This document shows, piece by piece, positions 1 through 6,151 of a stretch of 8,409 bases of DNA. The notes under the pieces are model-generated. The model saw only the letters and a list, made by a program, of their open reading frames with translations, was not told the origin of the DNA and ran no database searches. Position 1 is the first letter of the stretch. Every line of letters starts with the position of its first letter. Position numbers and translations under genes: made by a program. Source of the DNA: Acidobacteriota bacterium (GTDB lineage Bacteria > Acidobacteriota > Vicinamibacteria > Vicinamibacterales > SCN-69-37); contig JANLHE010000451.1 in the NCBI GenBank assembly GCA_024653875.1, positions 1 through 8,409 on the forward strand. Direction: 5' to 3'.

Positions 1-970
1 AGCCCTTCGCGCCGATGGCCATGCGCAGCCCGATCTCGCGGGTGCGCTCGGTCACCGAGACCAGCATGATGTTCATGATGCCGATGCCGCCCACCAGCAG
101 CGAGACGCCGGCGATGGCGGCCAGCAGCGACGTCATCGTGTTCGTGGTCTGCGTGCGCATGGCCACCATGTCGTCCTGCGTCTGCACGCGGAAGTCGTCT
201 TCTTCGCCCGGGCCGATGTCATGGCGCGTCCGGAGCAGCATCGTGATGGCCGTGGCCGTCTGGGGAATCTGATCGCCGGAGGCCGCCGACGCCACGATGT
301 AGTGCAGGTACTGCTGACCCTGAATCTTCTTCAGGACCGTCGTGTACGGCATGAACACCTGGTCGTCCTGATTCTGGCCGCTCGAAGACGAGCCCTTGGA
401 CGCCATCACGCCGATGACCTTCACCACGTGATTCCGGACGCGCACCTGTTCGCCGGTCGGATCCACGTCCGGGCCAAAGAGCACCTCGGCCACGTTCACG
501 CCGAGCGCCACGACTTTGGTCGCGCCCTGCAGGTCCTGCTCGGTGAAGAACGAACCGTATTTCATCGGCCAGGACTTGACCATGGGAAAGTCCACGCCGG
601 TGCCGACGATGGAGGCGTTCCAGTTCTGGTTGCCGGCAATCATTTGTTGCCGGGTGCTCACTCCCTCGGCGACATAGGCCACTTGCGGCAGGCCGCGGAG
701 GGCATCGGCATCGGACGGCATCAGCCGGGCCGAGTGGCCTTCGCCCATCCGCACGCCCATGGTCATCGGACTGCCGGGAAAAATGGTCACCATGTTGGTG
801 CCGGCGCCGCGAATCTGATCCTCAATGGCCGCCTGTGCCCCGTTGCCCAACGCCACCATCGTGATGACCGCGCCGACGCCGATGATCATGCCGAGCATCG
901 TCAGCGTCGTGCGCATCTTGTTCCGGTTCAGGGCCTTCAGCGCGATCCGGAGCGTCATCAATATGGACAT
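1..970 (-). CDS. MacB-type ABC transporter permease (partial, C-terminus beyond the window)
   Basis: Inner-membrane permease subunit of a MacB/FtsX-family ABC transporter, the class that works with a separate ATPase in tripartite efflux or lipoprotein transport. The 323 visible residues start with a short cytoplasmic segment, then a first membrane helix (about residues 22-42). A large periplasmic MacB-PCD-like domain follows (about 45-270), and then a second helix (about 279-305) running into the family's most conserved stretch, GGIGIMNIMLVSVTERTREI at 294-313, followed by GLRMAIGAKG at 314-323. The typical family length is near 400 residues, so about 80 residues and two helices lie off the left edge. 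The ATG at 970 lies 10 nt after the secretin stop, with no strong Shine-Dalgarno sequence; an ATG at 958 is the alternative. There is no fused N-terminal ATPase, so it needs a partner, either just outside the window or possibly the ATPase at 5408-6151. The specific substrate cannot be read from the sequence. Confidence 0.93.
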   Translation of the reverse strand, partial: MSILMTLRIALKALNRNKMRTTLTMLGMIIGVGAVITMVALGNGAQAAIEDQIRGAGTNMVTIFPGSPMTMGVRMGEGHSARLMPSDADALRGLPQVAYVAEGVSTRQQMIAGNQNWNASIVGTGVDFPMVKSWPMKYGSFFTEQDLQGATKVVALGVNVAEVLFGPDVDPTGEQVRVRNHVVKVIGVMASKGSSSSGQNQDDQVFMPYTTVLKKIQGQQYLHYIVASAASGDQIPQTATAITMLLRTRHDIGPGEEDDFRVQTQDDMVAMRTQTTNTMTSLLAAIAGVSLLVGGIGIMNIMLVSVTERTREIGLRMAIGAKG

Positions 971-980
971 GGGCGAGGAC

Positions 981-2738
981 TCACTTGATGATCACGTCCC
1001 TGGGCGGCGGGGCAATCGGGGTGAGTTCCACCGGGAGCGCGCCGCTGCCGTCGCTGCGGATGCGGAAGGGACGCAGGTCCTCCTCGGTCAACTCCAGAAC
1101 CCGCACGATGTGAGGCGTGAGCGTGAGGACAATATCAGTTTCCTGGGTCTCGCGCTTGTTCCGCGCGAACAGCCGCCCGATCACCGGCAGGTCCGAGAGG
1201 CCGGGGATGCCGTCCGCCACCGAGCGCTCGTTATCCCGAATCAACCCGGCGATGATGTTGGTCTCGCCGTCCCGCAACCGGAGCGTCGTGGAGATCTCCC
1301 GATTGCCGAACGTGGGGTACCCGGAGAAGCCGGTGCCGGACACGCTGCTGAGCGAGACCTTCACCGCCAGCGTCACGTCGTTGTTGGCGTGGAACCTGGG
1401 CGTGATGTCGATGTTGACGCCGATGTTCTCGTAGTTGACGTTCTGGATCGCCTGCAGGCTATTGCCGCCCTGGCCCAGCGGCACGATCTGCGACGAGGGC
1501 ACCGGGACCCGTTCGCCGAACTTGGCATACGCCAGGCTGCCGTCCACCGTGCGCAGGTGGGGGTTGGCCAGCGTGCGGGTGTTGGCGTCGGTCTTGAGCA
1601 GGCGATAGTAGAGTGCCGGAACCCCGGACACCAGGATGTCGGCTTGCGTGAGGTTTCGCAGGCTCTGCAGCGTCTGCTGGGCCTCGGTCCCGATCGCGCC
1701 GCTGATCCCGGTGGAGTCGGGTGAGGCGATCTGCAGGCCGTACTCGCGCAGGCTCGTGCGGTCCACCTCGAGAATCTCGACGTCGATGATGACCTCGGCC
1801 CGGGCTTTGTCGACCGCGCTCAGGAGCTTCGAGACGGCCTCGAGGCGCTCGGGCGTATCGCGAATGGTGACCGTGTTGGTGCTGACGGCCTGGATCTGGC
1901 GGATGTCCGCCACCACGCGGAGCAGGTCCACCACTTCCTTCATGTCGAGGTTGCTGACAAAAAACGTGCGAATCTGCTCCTCGGTATATTCGCGGCGCTT
2001 GGCCGGGTTGTCCGGGATCACCGTGATCGTCTTCGGCCCGGTGATCTTGTAGAACGTCCGCGTGCTCTGGGCGATCGTGTCCAGCGCGTCCCGGACCTTC
2101 GGGCTCTTCAGGCTGAGGACCGCGGGGCCGTCCTGGAACTGCGGATCGAACACGACGCTCAGTCCGGCGAGGCTGCCGATCATCAGGTAGACCTGACGCG
2201 CGGTGGACTGGGTGCCGGTATCAATTGACGCGGGGAGCGGTGTGTCGGGCAGCTCGAATCCCGCCGGCGGCATGTTGCGCGTGCGCGTGAGGATGCTCTC
2301 GAGCGCGGTCTCGCCCTCGGCCGGCGCGGCCAGTTTGGCGCGCTGTGCCGCCCGCGCCGCGCGCAGGTCGTTCTCGACGATGCCGTTTGCCGGGTTCAGT
2401 TCGTACGCCAGCTGCAGTTCCACCACCGCATCGTCGTACCGGCCCTGGGAAAAGAGGCGGCGGCCGCGGCCCAGGTGCGCGTTGGATGCGCGGAGCTTGA
2501 CGCGATCCAGGCCCAGGCGCGCTTCGCGGTTGTCGGGCTCGGCGCGCACCAGGCGCGCGTAATGCGCCACCGCGAGGTCGAAGTCCTCGGACTGTTCCGC
2601 CGCCCGGGCCTGGCGCATGGGGCTCGTGGTGGCGCAGGCCGTCGACAGGGCGATCGCCACCGCGACCGCGGCCCAGGGCGCACGGCGGCGAAGGAACGGC
2701 GTCAGGGTGCTATTGCGCGCGTCCGGTGTCGATGACAT
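981..2738 (-). CDS. TPR-containing secretin (GspD/PilQ-like outer-membrane channel)
   Basis: Predicted to form a multimeric outer-membrane channel of the type used by type II secretion, type IV pili and related exporters. Its 585 residues show an N-terminal signal with Cys35 in the context LSTAC (an imperfect lipobox, so probably a lipoprotein). Two TPR-like repeats follow (about 45-76 and 89-121). A short secretin/TonB-type N-domain comes next (about 180-243), then an N1/NolW-like domain (about 256-316). The secretin core (about 370-548) contains NPHLRTVDG, VGVNIDITPR-type strands, the LRLRDGETNIIAGLI segment and the diagnostic IPGLSDLPVIGRLF at 511-524. The C-terminal tail is proline-rich. 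The ATG at 2738 is chosen because GAGAGG lies 5 nt upstream of it. The gene overlaps the LolA-like gene by 29 nt and precedes the MacB-type permease, an unusual neighbourhood because no pilin, GspE or GspF gene is visible nearby. Family assignment is firm; the secreted substrate is unknown. Confidence 0.93.
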   Translation of the reverse strand: MSSTPDARNSTLTPFLRRRAPWAAVAVAIALSTACATTSPMRQARAAEQSEDFDLAVAHYARLVRAEPDNREARLGLDRVKLRASNAHLGRGRRLFSQGRYDDAVVELQLAYELNPANGIVENDLRAARAAQRAKLAAPAEGETALESILTRTRNMPPAGFELPDTPLPASIDTGTQSTARQVYLMIGSLAGLSVVFDPQFQDGPAVLSLKSPKVRDALDTIAQSTRTFYKITGPKTITVIPDNPAKRREYTEEQIRTFFVSNLDMKEVVDLLRVVADIRQIQAVSTNTVTIRDTPERLEAVSKLLSAVDKARAEVIIDVEILEVDRTSLREYGLQIASPDSTGISGAIGTEAQQTLQSLRNLTQADILVSGVPALYYRLLKTDANTRTLANPHLRTVDGSLAYAKFGERVPVPSSQIVPLGQGGNSLQAIQNVNYENIGVNIDITPRFHANNDVTLAVKVSLSSVSGTGFSGYPTFGNREISTTLRLRDGETNIIAGLIRDNERSVADGIPGLSDLPVIGRLFARNKRETQETDIVLTLTPHIVRVLELTEEDLRPFRIRSDGSGALPVELTPIAPPPRDVIIK

Positions 2739-3387
2739 GGGTGCCTCTCGGAAACGTGAAACGGAAGTCGCTGTCCTTGAGCCCGACGTTCTCCCGCAGG
2801 TTCGTGAAGCGGAGGATGAACGTGCCGCCCTGCGCGTCCACCGTCGTCATGCCGCGGATGGCGAGGGTCGCGCGGTCCACGGCCAACGTCAGGGTGGCGA
2901 AGTCCTGCTGCCACTTAATAGGGGTCAGCACCAGCTGCCACTCGCCGGCGGGCTGCGCGGCGGGCATGGCCGCGCGAAAGTCCTTCACGAGATCGCCGCG
3001 ACCCGCCAGGAACAGAATCGCGACCGAGATGTCGTCGCCCGCCGGCATGGGCCCGCGCGTCCCGGCGCGATCGGAGGCGTTGTAGGTATAGACGAAGGCC
3101 CCATCCGCCACGAACGACTTCTTGTGCGGCGCCGTGTAGGTCATCCACAACCGTCCCGGTTTCTTGACCTTGACCTCGCCGTGTTCCGTGGTGGCGATGG
3201 TGCGCAGGACCGCGCCTTTGACCTCATGGGTAAAGTCCGCCCTGAAGTCCCTGATCGTCGCGTAACGCTTCTGTAACGACTGGGCCAGCTCCGCGGCCGG
3301 CGGGGCCTGGGCGAGGCCGGCGGTCCGAGCGGGGGCTGCGGCCAGCAGACCACCGGCGATCAGAAGAACCGTGAGCTGGACCCGCAT
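2710..3387 (-). CDS. lolA: Outer-membrane lipoprotein carrier protein, LolA-like
   Basis: Periplasmic chaperone-type protein of the LolA/LolB fold, which shuttles lipoproteins from the inner to the outer membrane. The 225-residue product has a Sec signal peptide (hydrophobic residues 4-20 after a single Arg, cleavage near 25-28). The mature part opens with the typical amphipathic helix LAQSLQKRYATIRDFRADFTHEV (residues 34-56, read here as separate motifs LAQSLQKRY and FRADFTHEV). Strands characteristic of LolA follow: GEVKVKKPGRLWMTYTAP (70-87), the FVADGAFVYTYN hairpin, and the GGTFILRFTNLREN segment near the end. The ATG at 3387 is preceded by a G-run 13 nt away rather than a clear Shine-Dalgarno site. 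It is the first gene of a three-gene minus-strand operon, followed by the secretin and the MacB-type permease. This makes a role in delivering the secretin lipoprotein plausible, but that is inference. The lolA symbol reflects the family, not proven orthology. Confidence 0.9.
   Translation of the reverse strand: MRVQLTVLLIAGGLLAAAPARTAGLAQAPPAAELAQSLQKRYATIRDFRADFTHEVKGAVLRTIATTEHGEVKVKKPGRLWMTYTAPHKKSFVADGAFVYTYNASDRAGTRGPMPAGDDISVAILFLAGRGDLVKDFRAAMPAAQPAGEWQLVLTPIKWQQDFATLTLAVDRATLAIRGMTTVDAQGGTFILRFTNLRENVGLKDSDFRFTFPRGTHVIDTGRAQ
2744..2749 (-). promoter_or_regulatory. Ribosome binding site of the secretin gene
   Basis: GAGAGG on the minus strand sits 5 nt before the ATG at 2738, inside the last codons of the LolA-like gene. 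It fixes the secretin start and makes the 29-nt overlap a real coupled arrangement rather than an over-extended start. Confidence 0.65.
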
Positions 3388-3403
3388 ACATGCATCTTAA
3401 CCC

Positions 3404-3487
3404 CCGAAGGCACTTGACATGACGTTGTAGGGTGCCCCGCGCTGACCGCGGGGCGTAACGGTACTACGTCATGTCAAGTGCCTTCGG
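3404..3487. repeat. 84-bp interrupted palindrome with perfect 22-bp arms
   Basis: The arms at 3404-3425 and 3466-3487 are exact reverse complements over 22 bp; the shared core is CACTTGACATGACGT. Inside them, 3427-3429 pairs with 3462-3464. A second GC-rich stem, 3434-3441 with 3447-3454, closes on the 5-nt loop CTGAC. The whole unit can fold into one long hairpin with a small internal loop. No T-tract follows on either strand, so it is not a standard intrinsic terminator. It lies between divergent genes, 17 bp upstream of the LolA-like start and 43 bp upstream of the 78-aa gene. The arms contain TTGACA on each strand pointing inward, but no matching -10 box is present at 16-18 bp. It could be a REP/MITE-like mobile palindrome, a large operator pair or a structured leader. 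No second copy was seen in this window. Confidence 0.9.
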
Positions 3488-3519
3488 TTGGCAGGACGTC
3501 ACCGCTATACTGGCGGCCT

Positions 3520-3523
3520 GGAG
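3520..3523 (+). promoter_or_regulatory. Ribosome binding site of the 78-aa gene
   Basis: GGAG is 7 nt upstream of the ATG at 3531. It decides between this start and the in-frame ATG at 3471, which lies in the palindrome arm and has no comparable site. Confidence 0.5.
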
Positions 3524-3530
3524 CGTGGTG

Positions 3531-3767
3531 ATGTCTCGTGATGAAGCGAATGCGGTATTGGCGTTCAAGAACGCCTGGTTGGGGGCGGTGACGTCGGCGG
3601 AGGCCCTGGTGAAGATGGCCCCCGCGGTGCAGGGGCTGCCGGACGACAGTGTGCCGGCGTCACTGGATTTTGAGGCCTATCACCGGATCCTGGGAGCGCA
3701 CGCCAACGCCGTGGCGGGGCTGCGCGGGCTGCTGGATGACCTGAAGCGGAAGATTGAACCGGAATAG
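3531..3767 (+). CDS. Hypothetical protein, 78 aa, helical
   Basis: I do not recognise a family. The 78-residue product is soluble-looking, without signal peptide, membrane helix or cysteine, and appears mostly alpha-helical: about residues 3-27, 42-60 and 60-75. It ends in a charged helix, LLDDLKRKIEPE. The ATG at 3531 is favoured over the in-frame ATG at 3471 because GGAG lies 7 nt upstream of it, and because the earlier ATG falls inside the right arm of the palindrome. A TATACT hexamer at 3506-3511 could be a -10 box, but no good -35 is spaced correctly. Third positions are largely G or C, like the neighbours, which supports real coding. It is transcribed alone and converges on the tRNA-Ala gene with only 8 bp between stop codon and CCA end. 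A small regulatory or cargo role is possible but nothing shows it. Confidence 0.65.
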   Translation: MSRDEANAVLAFKNAWLGAVTSAEALVKMAPAVQGLPDDSVPASLDFEAYHRILGAHANAVAGLRGLLDDLKRKIEPE

Positions 3768-3775
3768 GCGAGTGT

Positions 3776-3851
3776 TGGTGGACGCTGCGAGGATCGAACT
3801 CGCGACCTCTACGATGCGAACGTAGCGCTCTCCCAGCTGAGCTAAGCGCCC
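3776..3851 (-). tRNA. tRNA-Ala (anticodon CGC), CCA encoded
   Basis: A complete 76-nt tRNA reads on the minus strand. The acceptor arms GGGCGCT and AGCGTCC pair throughout and include the G3-U70 wobble that is the hallmark identity element of alanine tRNAs. The D-arm holds AGCTCAGCTGGGAGAGC. The anticodon stem CTACG/CGTAG encloses the loop TTCGCAT with anticodon CGC. The T-arm is CGCGAGTTCGATCCTCGCA-like, with the standard TTCGA. Discriminator A73 is followed by an encoded CCA (3776-3778). It decodes GCG, a frequent codon in this GC-rich sequence. It starts 17 bp after the transglutaminase-like gene on the same strand, so it may be co-transcribed with that operon or have its own promoter within the end of that gene. 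Confidence 0.97.
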
Positions 3852-3868
3852 ACTCAAGAACCCTGATT

Positions 3869-4570
3869 CTAACGCGAGACTCGGCCGGGGCGCAACGCAA
3901 CCGGAATCTCCGTCCACGTCCGCCGGTCGTAATACGCCACGGGCTTGACGCCAGGGTGCGCGCGCCGGAAGGCAAAGTACCGGCGTCGCAGGCGATCCAC
4001 GCGGGCGTCCGACGAGCGGATCGCCCGGTGCGGAATCTCGAAGAGCAGACGCTCCACTTTCCAGACATTGCCCGGCGACACGCGCCAGTCGTAGCGGCCG
4101 AGCACGCGCAGATCCACCATGCCGTAGGCCTTGACGCGGCCGGTGGTGTCGATAAACGGCTCGAAGTAGCTCAGGGCCATCTGCCGCAGGGACCTGAAGA
4201 CCGGGCGGCGCCCATGCAGGCCGGGATCGCGCGATCGCGCCACCGATCCCCACCCGGTGCGCGTCTGGTAGACGAAGATCACGTGATCGAGGCCGTCCTC
4301 CGATTCGAGGCTCATGACCGTGGGCGGGTATCCGTGCTGTTCGAGGATGACCGCGGCCGTCAGCGCTGCTTCCAGGCAATGGGCCGTGCGCGTCGCGATG
4401 ACGCTCCGGAAGGTGCGCTGCATCGGTCCGCCGGGGGGCGGTTCGGTGTTGTAGGCGAGCCGGTTGAGGTACGCCTGGACGGCGGCCGGGGTGGTCAGCC
4501 GATCGATCACCCGCCGTTCGGCCGCGGTGAACGCCGCTCGCGGCGGCGCGCTATCTGGCCAGGACGCCAC
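3869..4570 (-). CDS. Transglutaminase-like cysteine-peptidase-fold protein
   Basis: Conserved protein resembling the transglutaminase-like superfamily, without a known substrate. From the GTG at 4570 the product is 233 residues. Cys65 sits at the head of a helix, TAHCLEAALTAAVILEQHGY (62-81), His96 lies in GLDHVIFVY, and Asp115 lies in SRDPGLHGR. Their order and spacing match a Cys-His-Asp triad. A second conserved block, RYDWRVSPGNVWKVERLLFE, is at 159-178, and a basic tail follows. There is no signal peptide or membrane helix. No in-frame ATG exists before residue 50, so the start must be GTG at 4570, overlapping the SCO stop by 20 nt, or GTG at 4510 (V21), which gives 213 residues. I favour 4570 because the FTAAERRVI segment looks family-conserved, though neither start has a good Shine-Dalgarno site. 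It is the third gene of the ATPase-SCO cluster, and its function there is unknown. Confidence 0.8.
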   Translation of the reverse strand: MASWPDSAPPRAAFTAAERRVIDRLTTPAAVQAYLNRLAYNTEPPPGGPMQRTFRSVIATRTAHCLEAALTAAVILEQHGYPPTVMSLESEDGLDHVIFVYQTRTGWGSVARSRDPGLHGRRPVFRSLRQMALSYFEPFIDTTGRVKAYGMVDLRVLGRYDWRVSPGNVWKVERLLFEIPHRAIRSSDARVDRLRRRYFAFRRAHPGVKPVAYYDRRTWTEIPVALRPGRVSR

Positions 4571-5411
4571 GGATGTCGGCCAGCACGGCGGCAGGCGTCC
4601 AGTCGCTGCCCGAGTAGATCTTGACCACGCGGCCGGCGCCATCCACCAGCGTGGTGCGCAGGTTGTGGATGACCTCGGTGGGCGTGTCCGCTTCGCGGAT
4701 GAGACCCACGCCGAACTTCGCGGCAAGTCGATCGGTGGTGACGCGGTCGCCGGTCAGCCACGTCCACACGGCCGGGTCGCTGTCGTGTTTGGCCGCAAAG
4801 TCCGCGAGCACGGCAGGGGTGTCGTGCTCGGGGTCGAACGTGATTGAAATGAGCTTGACGCGCCCGGCCAGCGTCGCGTCGGCCGCCAGGCCTTTCTGAA
4901 GGGCCGCGAAGTGGCGGTTCATGGCGGGACAGAAGTTGGGGAGCGGGCACCGCGTGTAGATGAACGTGATGACCGTGGGCGTGCCGATCCACTCCGAGAG
5001 CGAGCGCCGCCGATCCTGCTGATCGATCAGGGCCGCATCCGGCAGCTGGTCGCCGACGGCCAGGATGCCCGCGGTCATGGCCGCCGTGTTGGTGTCGGGC
5101 AGCGGCGCGCTGCCCACGTGGGTGATGGTCACGATCCGGCCCACAAGGCCGTCCACCTCGAGCGTGGCCTTGATCAGCTCGCCCGGCGTCCGGCCCGCCA
5201 TCAGTGATTTCGTGGCCACCGGGAAACTCATCGTCATGCCCGGCATGTAGCCTTCGATGTCGTCGTGTTTGATCGCCAGTTCCTGCCGGGCCTCGTAGAC
5301 GGCCAGCACCTGGCCTGTCAGTTCGTACTGTTTGACCGGCTGCGCGGGTGTGCCCGTGCAGGCTTCCAGCAGCGCGAGCGCGGCGCCCGCGAGTGCGAGG
5401 CGGAGCGTCAT
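4551..5411 (-). CDS. SCO1/SenC-family copper lipoprotein with N-terminal CusF-like domain
   Basis: Predicted membrane-anchored, periplasm-facing copper protein. SCO proteins deliver copper to, or reduce the thiols of, the cytochrome oxidase CuA site. The 286-residue product has a lipoprotein signal with lipobox LLEAC (Cys18). Residues 29-97 form a CusF-like domain with His49, Met56, Met59 and Met61 as likely copper ligands; the position matching the CusF tryptophan is Met56. Residues 118-285 form the thioredoxin-like SCO domain, with YTRCPLPNFCPAMN carrying Cys155 and Cys161 and with His249 in VIHNLRTTLVDG, the usual third ligand. The cysteines are separated by five residues instead of the classic three. 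The ATG at 5411 overlaps the ATPase stop as ATGA, which argues for this start over an ATG 24 nt upstream and leaves a cleaner signal peptide. The following gene begins inside its 3' end. No cytochrome oxidase gene is in view, so the copper target is inferred only. Confidence 0.92.
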   Translation of the reverse strand: MTLRLALAGAALALLEACTGTPAQPVKQYELTGQVLAVYEARQELAIKHDDIEGYMPGMTMSFPVATKSLMAGRTPGELIKATLEVDGLVGRIVTITHVGSAPLPDTNTAAMTAGILAVGDQLPDAALIDQQDRRRSLSEWIGTPTVITFIYTRCPLPNFCPAMNRHFAALQKGLAADATLAGRVKLISITFDPEHDTPAVLADFAAKHDSDPAVWTWLTGDRVTTDRLAAKFGVGLIREADTPTEVIHNLRTTLVDGAGRVVKIYSGSDWTPAAVLADIRGVLAR

Positions 5412-6151
5412 GCGGTCGGCGCCCCGACGACCCATCCGTCTTTCAGTTCGATGACCCTGGACCCGAAGGCCGCGTTGGCTTCCGAGTGGGTGACCTGGAT
5501 GATGGTGGTGCCCCCGTCGTTGAGCTTGCGGAACAGCTCCATGATTTCGCGGCCCTGGCTGGAGTGCAGATTCCCCGTGGGCTCATCGGCGAGGATGACC
5601 TTCGGATTGGCGATCACCGCGCGGGCCACGGCCACCAGCTGCTGCTGGCCGCCCGACAGCTGATTCGGGTACAGGTCCTTCTTGCCAACGATGGCGAAGC
5701 GGTCGAGGGTGTCGCAGACCATGCTGTCGCGCTCGGACTTCTTGATGTCGCGATAGGACAGCGGCACGTCGAGGTTCTCGTAGACCGTCAGGTGGTCGAG
5801 CAGGTGATAACTCTGGAACACGAACCCGACGTATTTCTTGTGCAGGGCCGCGCGATCCTTGGCGCTGAGCCGGTGCACCGGCTGGCCGCCGAAGTAGTAT
5901 TCGCCGGTCCACGCGCTGTCGTGCATGCCAAGGATGTGGAGCAGCGTCGATTTGCCGGCGCCCGAGGGCCCCATGATGGACACGAACTCGCCGTCCTTGA
6001 TGTCCAGCCTGATGCGGCGGAGCACCCAGGAGCGGGAGGTGCCGTGGGCATAGGACTTCTCCAGCTGGTGGAGGGAGATGAGCACGTCGGACGGCGCGAG
6101 GTTGTCGTCGGGGGTCGGTGCCGGCTGCGGGGTCCGTGAGAAAAACGCCAT
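5408..6151 (-). CDS. ABC transporter ATP-binding protein, MacB/LolD-like
   Basis: Cytoplasmic nucleotide-binding subunit of a MacB/LolD-type ABC transporter, 247 residues. Walker A is GPSGAGKST (61-69), the Q-loop glutamine is Q113 in FVFQSYHLL, the signature is LSGGQQQLVAVARA (165-178), Walker B is VILADEPTGN (185-194) and the H-loop is His222 in VTHSE. Two departures from the usual family sequence are visible: Leu172 where Arg is standard after LSGGQQQ, and His196 in the D-loop (GNLHSS) where Asp is standard. The first 20 residues are a proline-rich extension. No permease gene follows; the next gene is the SCO lipoprotein, joined by an ATGA overlap. The MacB-type permease at 1-970 is a possible but distant partner. 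The ATG at 6151 has only a weak CAGG upstream, while TACAAT at 6158-6163 could be a -10 box placing the transcript start at or near the ATG. All catalytic motifs except the D-loop Asp are intact. Confidence 0.95.
   Translation of the reverse strand: MAFFSRTPQPAPTPDDNLAPSDVLISLHQLEKSYAHGTSRSWVLRRIRLDIKDGEFVSIMGPSGAGKSTLLHILGMHDSAWTGEYYFGGQPVHRLSAKDRAALHKKYVGFVFQSYHLLDHLTVYENLDVPLSYRDIKKSERDSMVCDTLDRFAIVGKKDLYPNQLSGGQQQLVAVARAVIANPKVILADEPTGNLHSSQGREIMELFRKLNDGGTTIIQVTHSEANAAFGSRVIELKDGWVVGAPTA

Noticed and set aside
221..988. Plus-strand open frame of 255 codons
   Set aside because: It lies antisense to the clear MacB-type permease, and its product is a low-complexity His/Arg/Gly/Ala-rich sequence typical of antisense frames in GC-rich DNA.
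3414..3442. TTGACA in the left palindrome arm as a -35 box
   Set aside because: The position 16-18 bp downstream is GC-only sequence with no -10-like hexamer, and the mirror copy in the right arm has the same problem.
3404..3487. Palindrome as a rho-independent terminator
   Set aside because: Neither strand has a T-tract after the stem, and it lies upstream of both flanking genes rather than after a stop codon.
3660..4379. Minus-strand open frame of 239 codons
   Set aside because: It runs through the tRNA and in another phase through the transglutaminase-like gene, and its translation shows no family motif.
5348..6139. Plus-strand open frame of 263 codons
   Set aside because: It is antisense to the ABC ATPase, whose Walker A, signature and Walker B motifs settle the coding strand.
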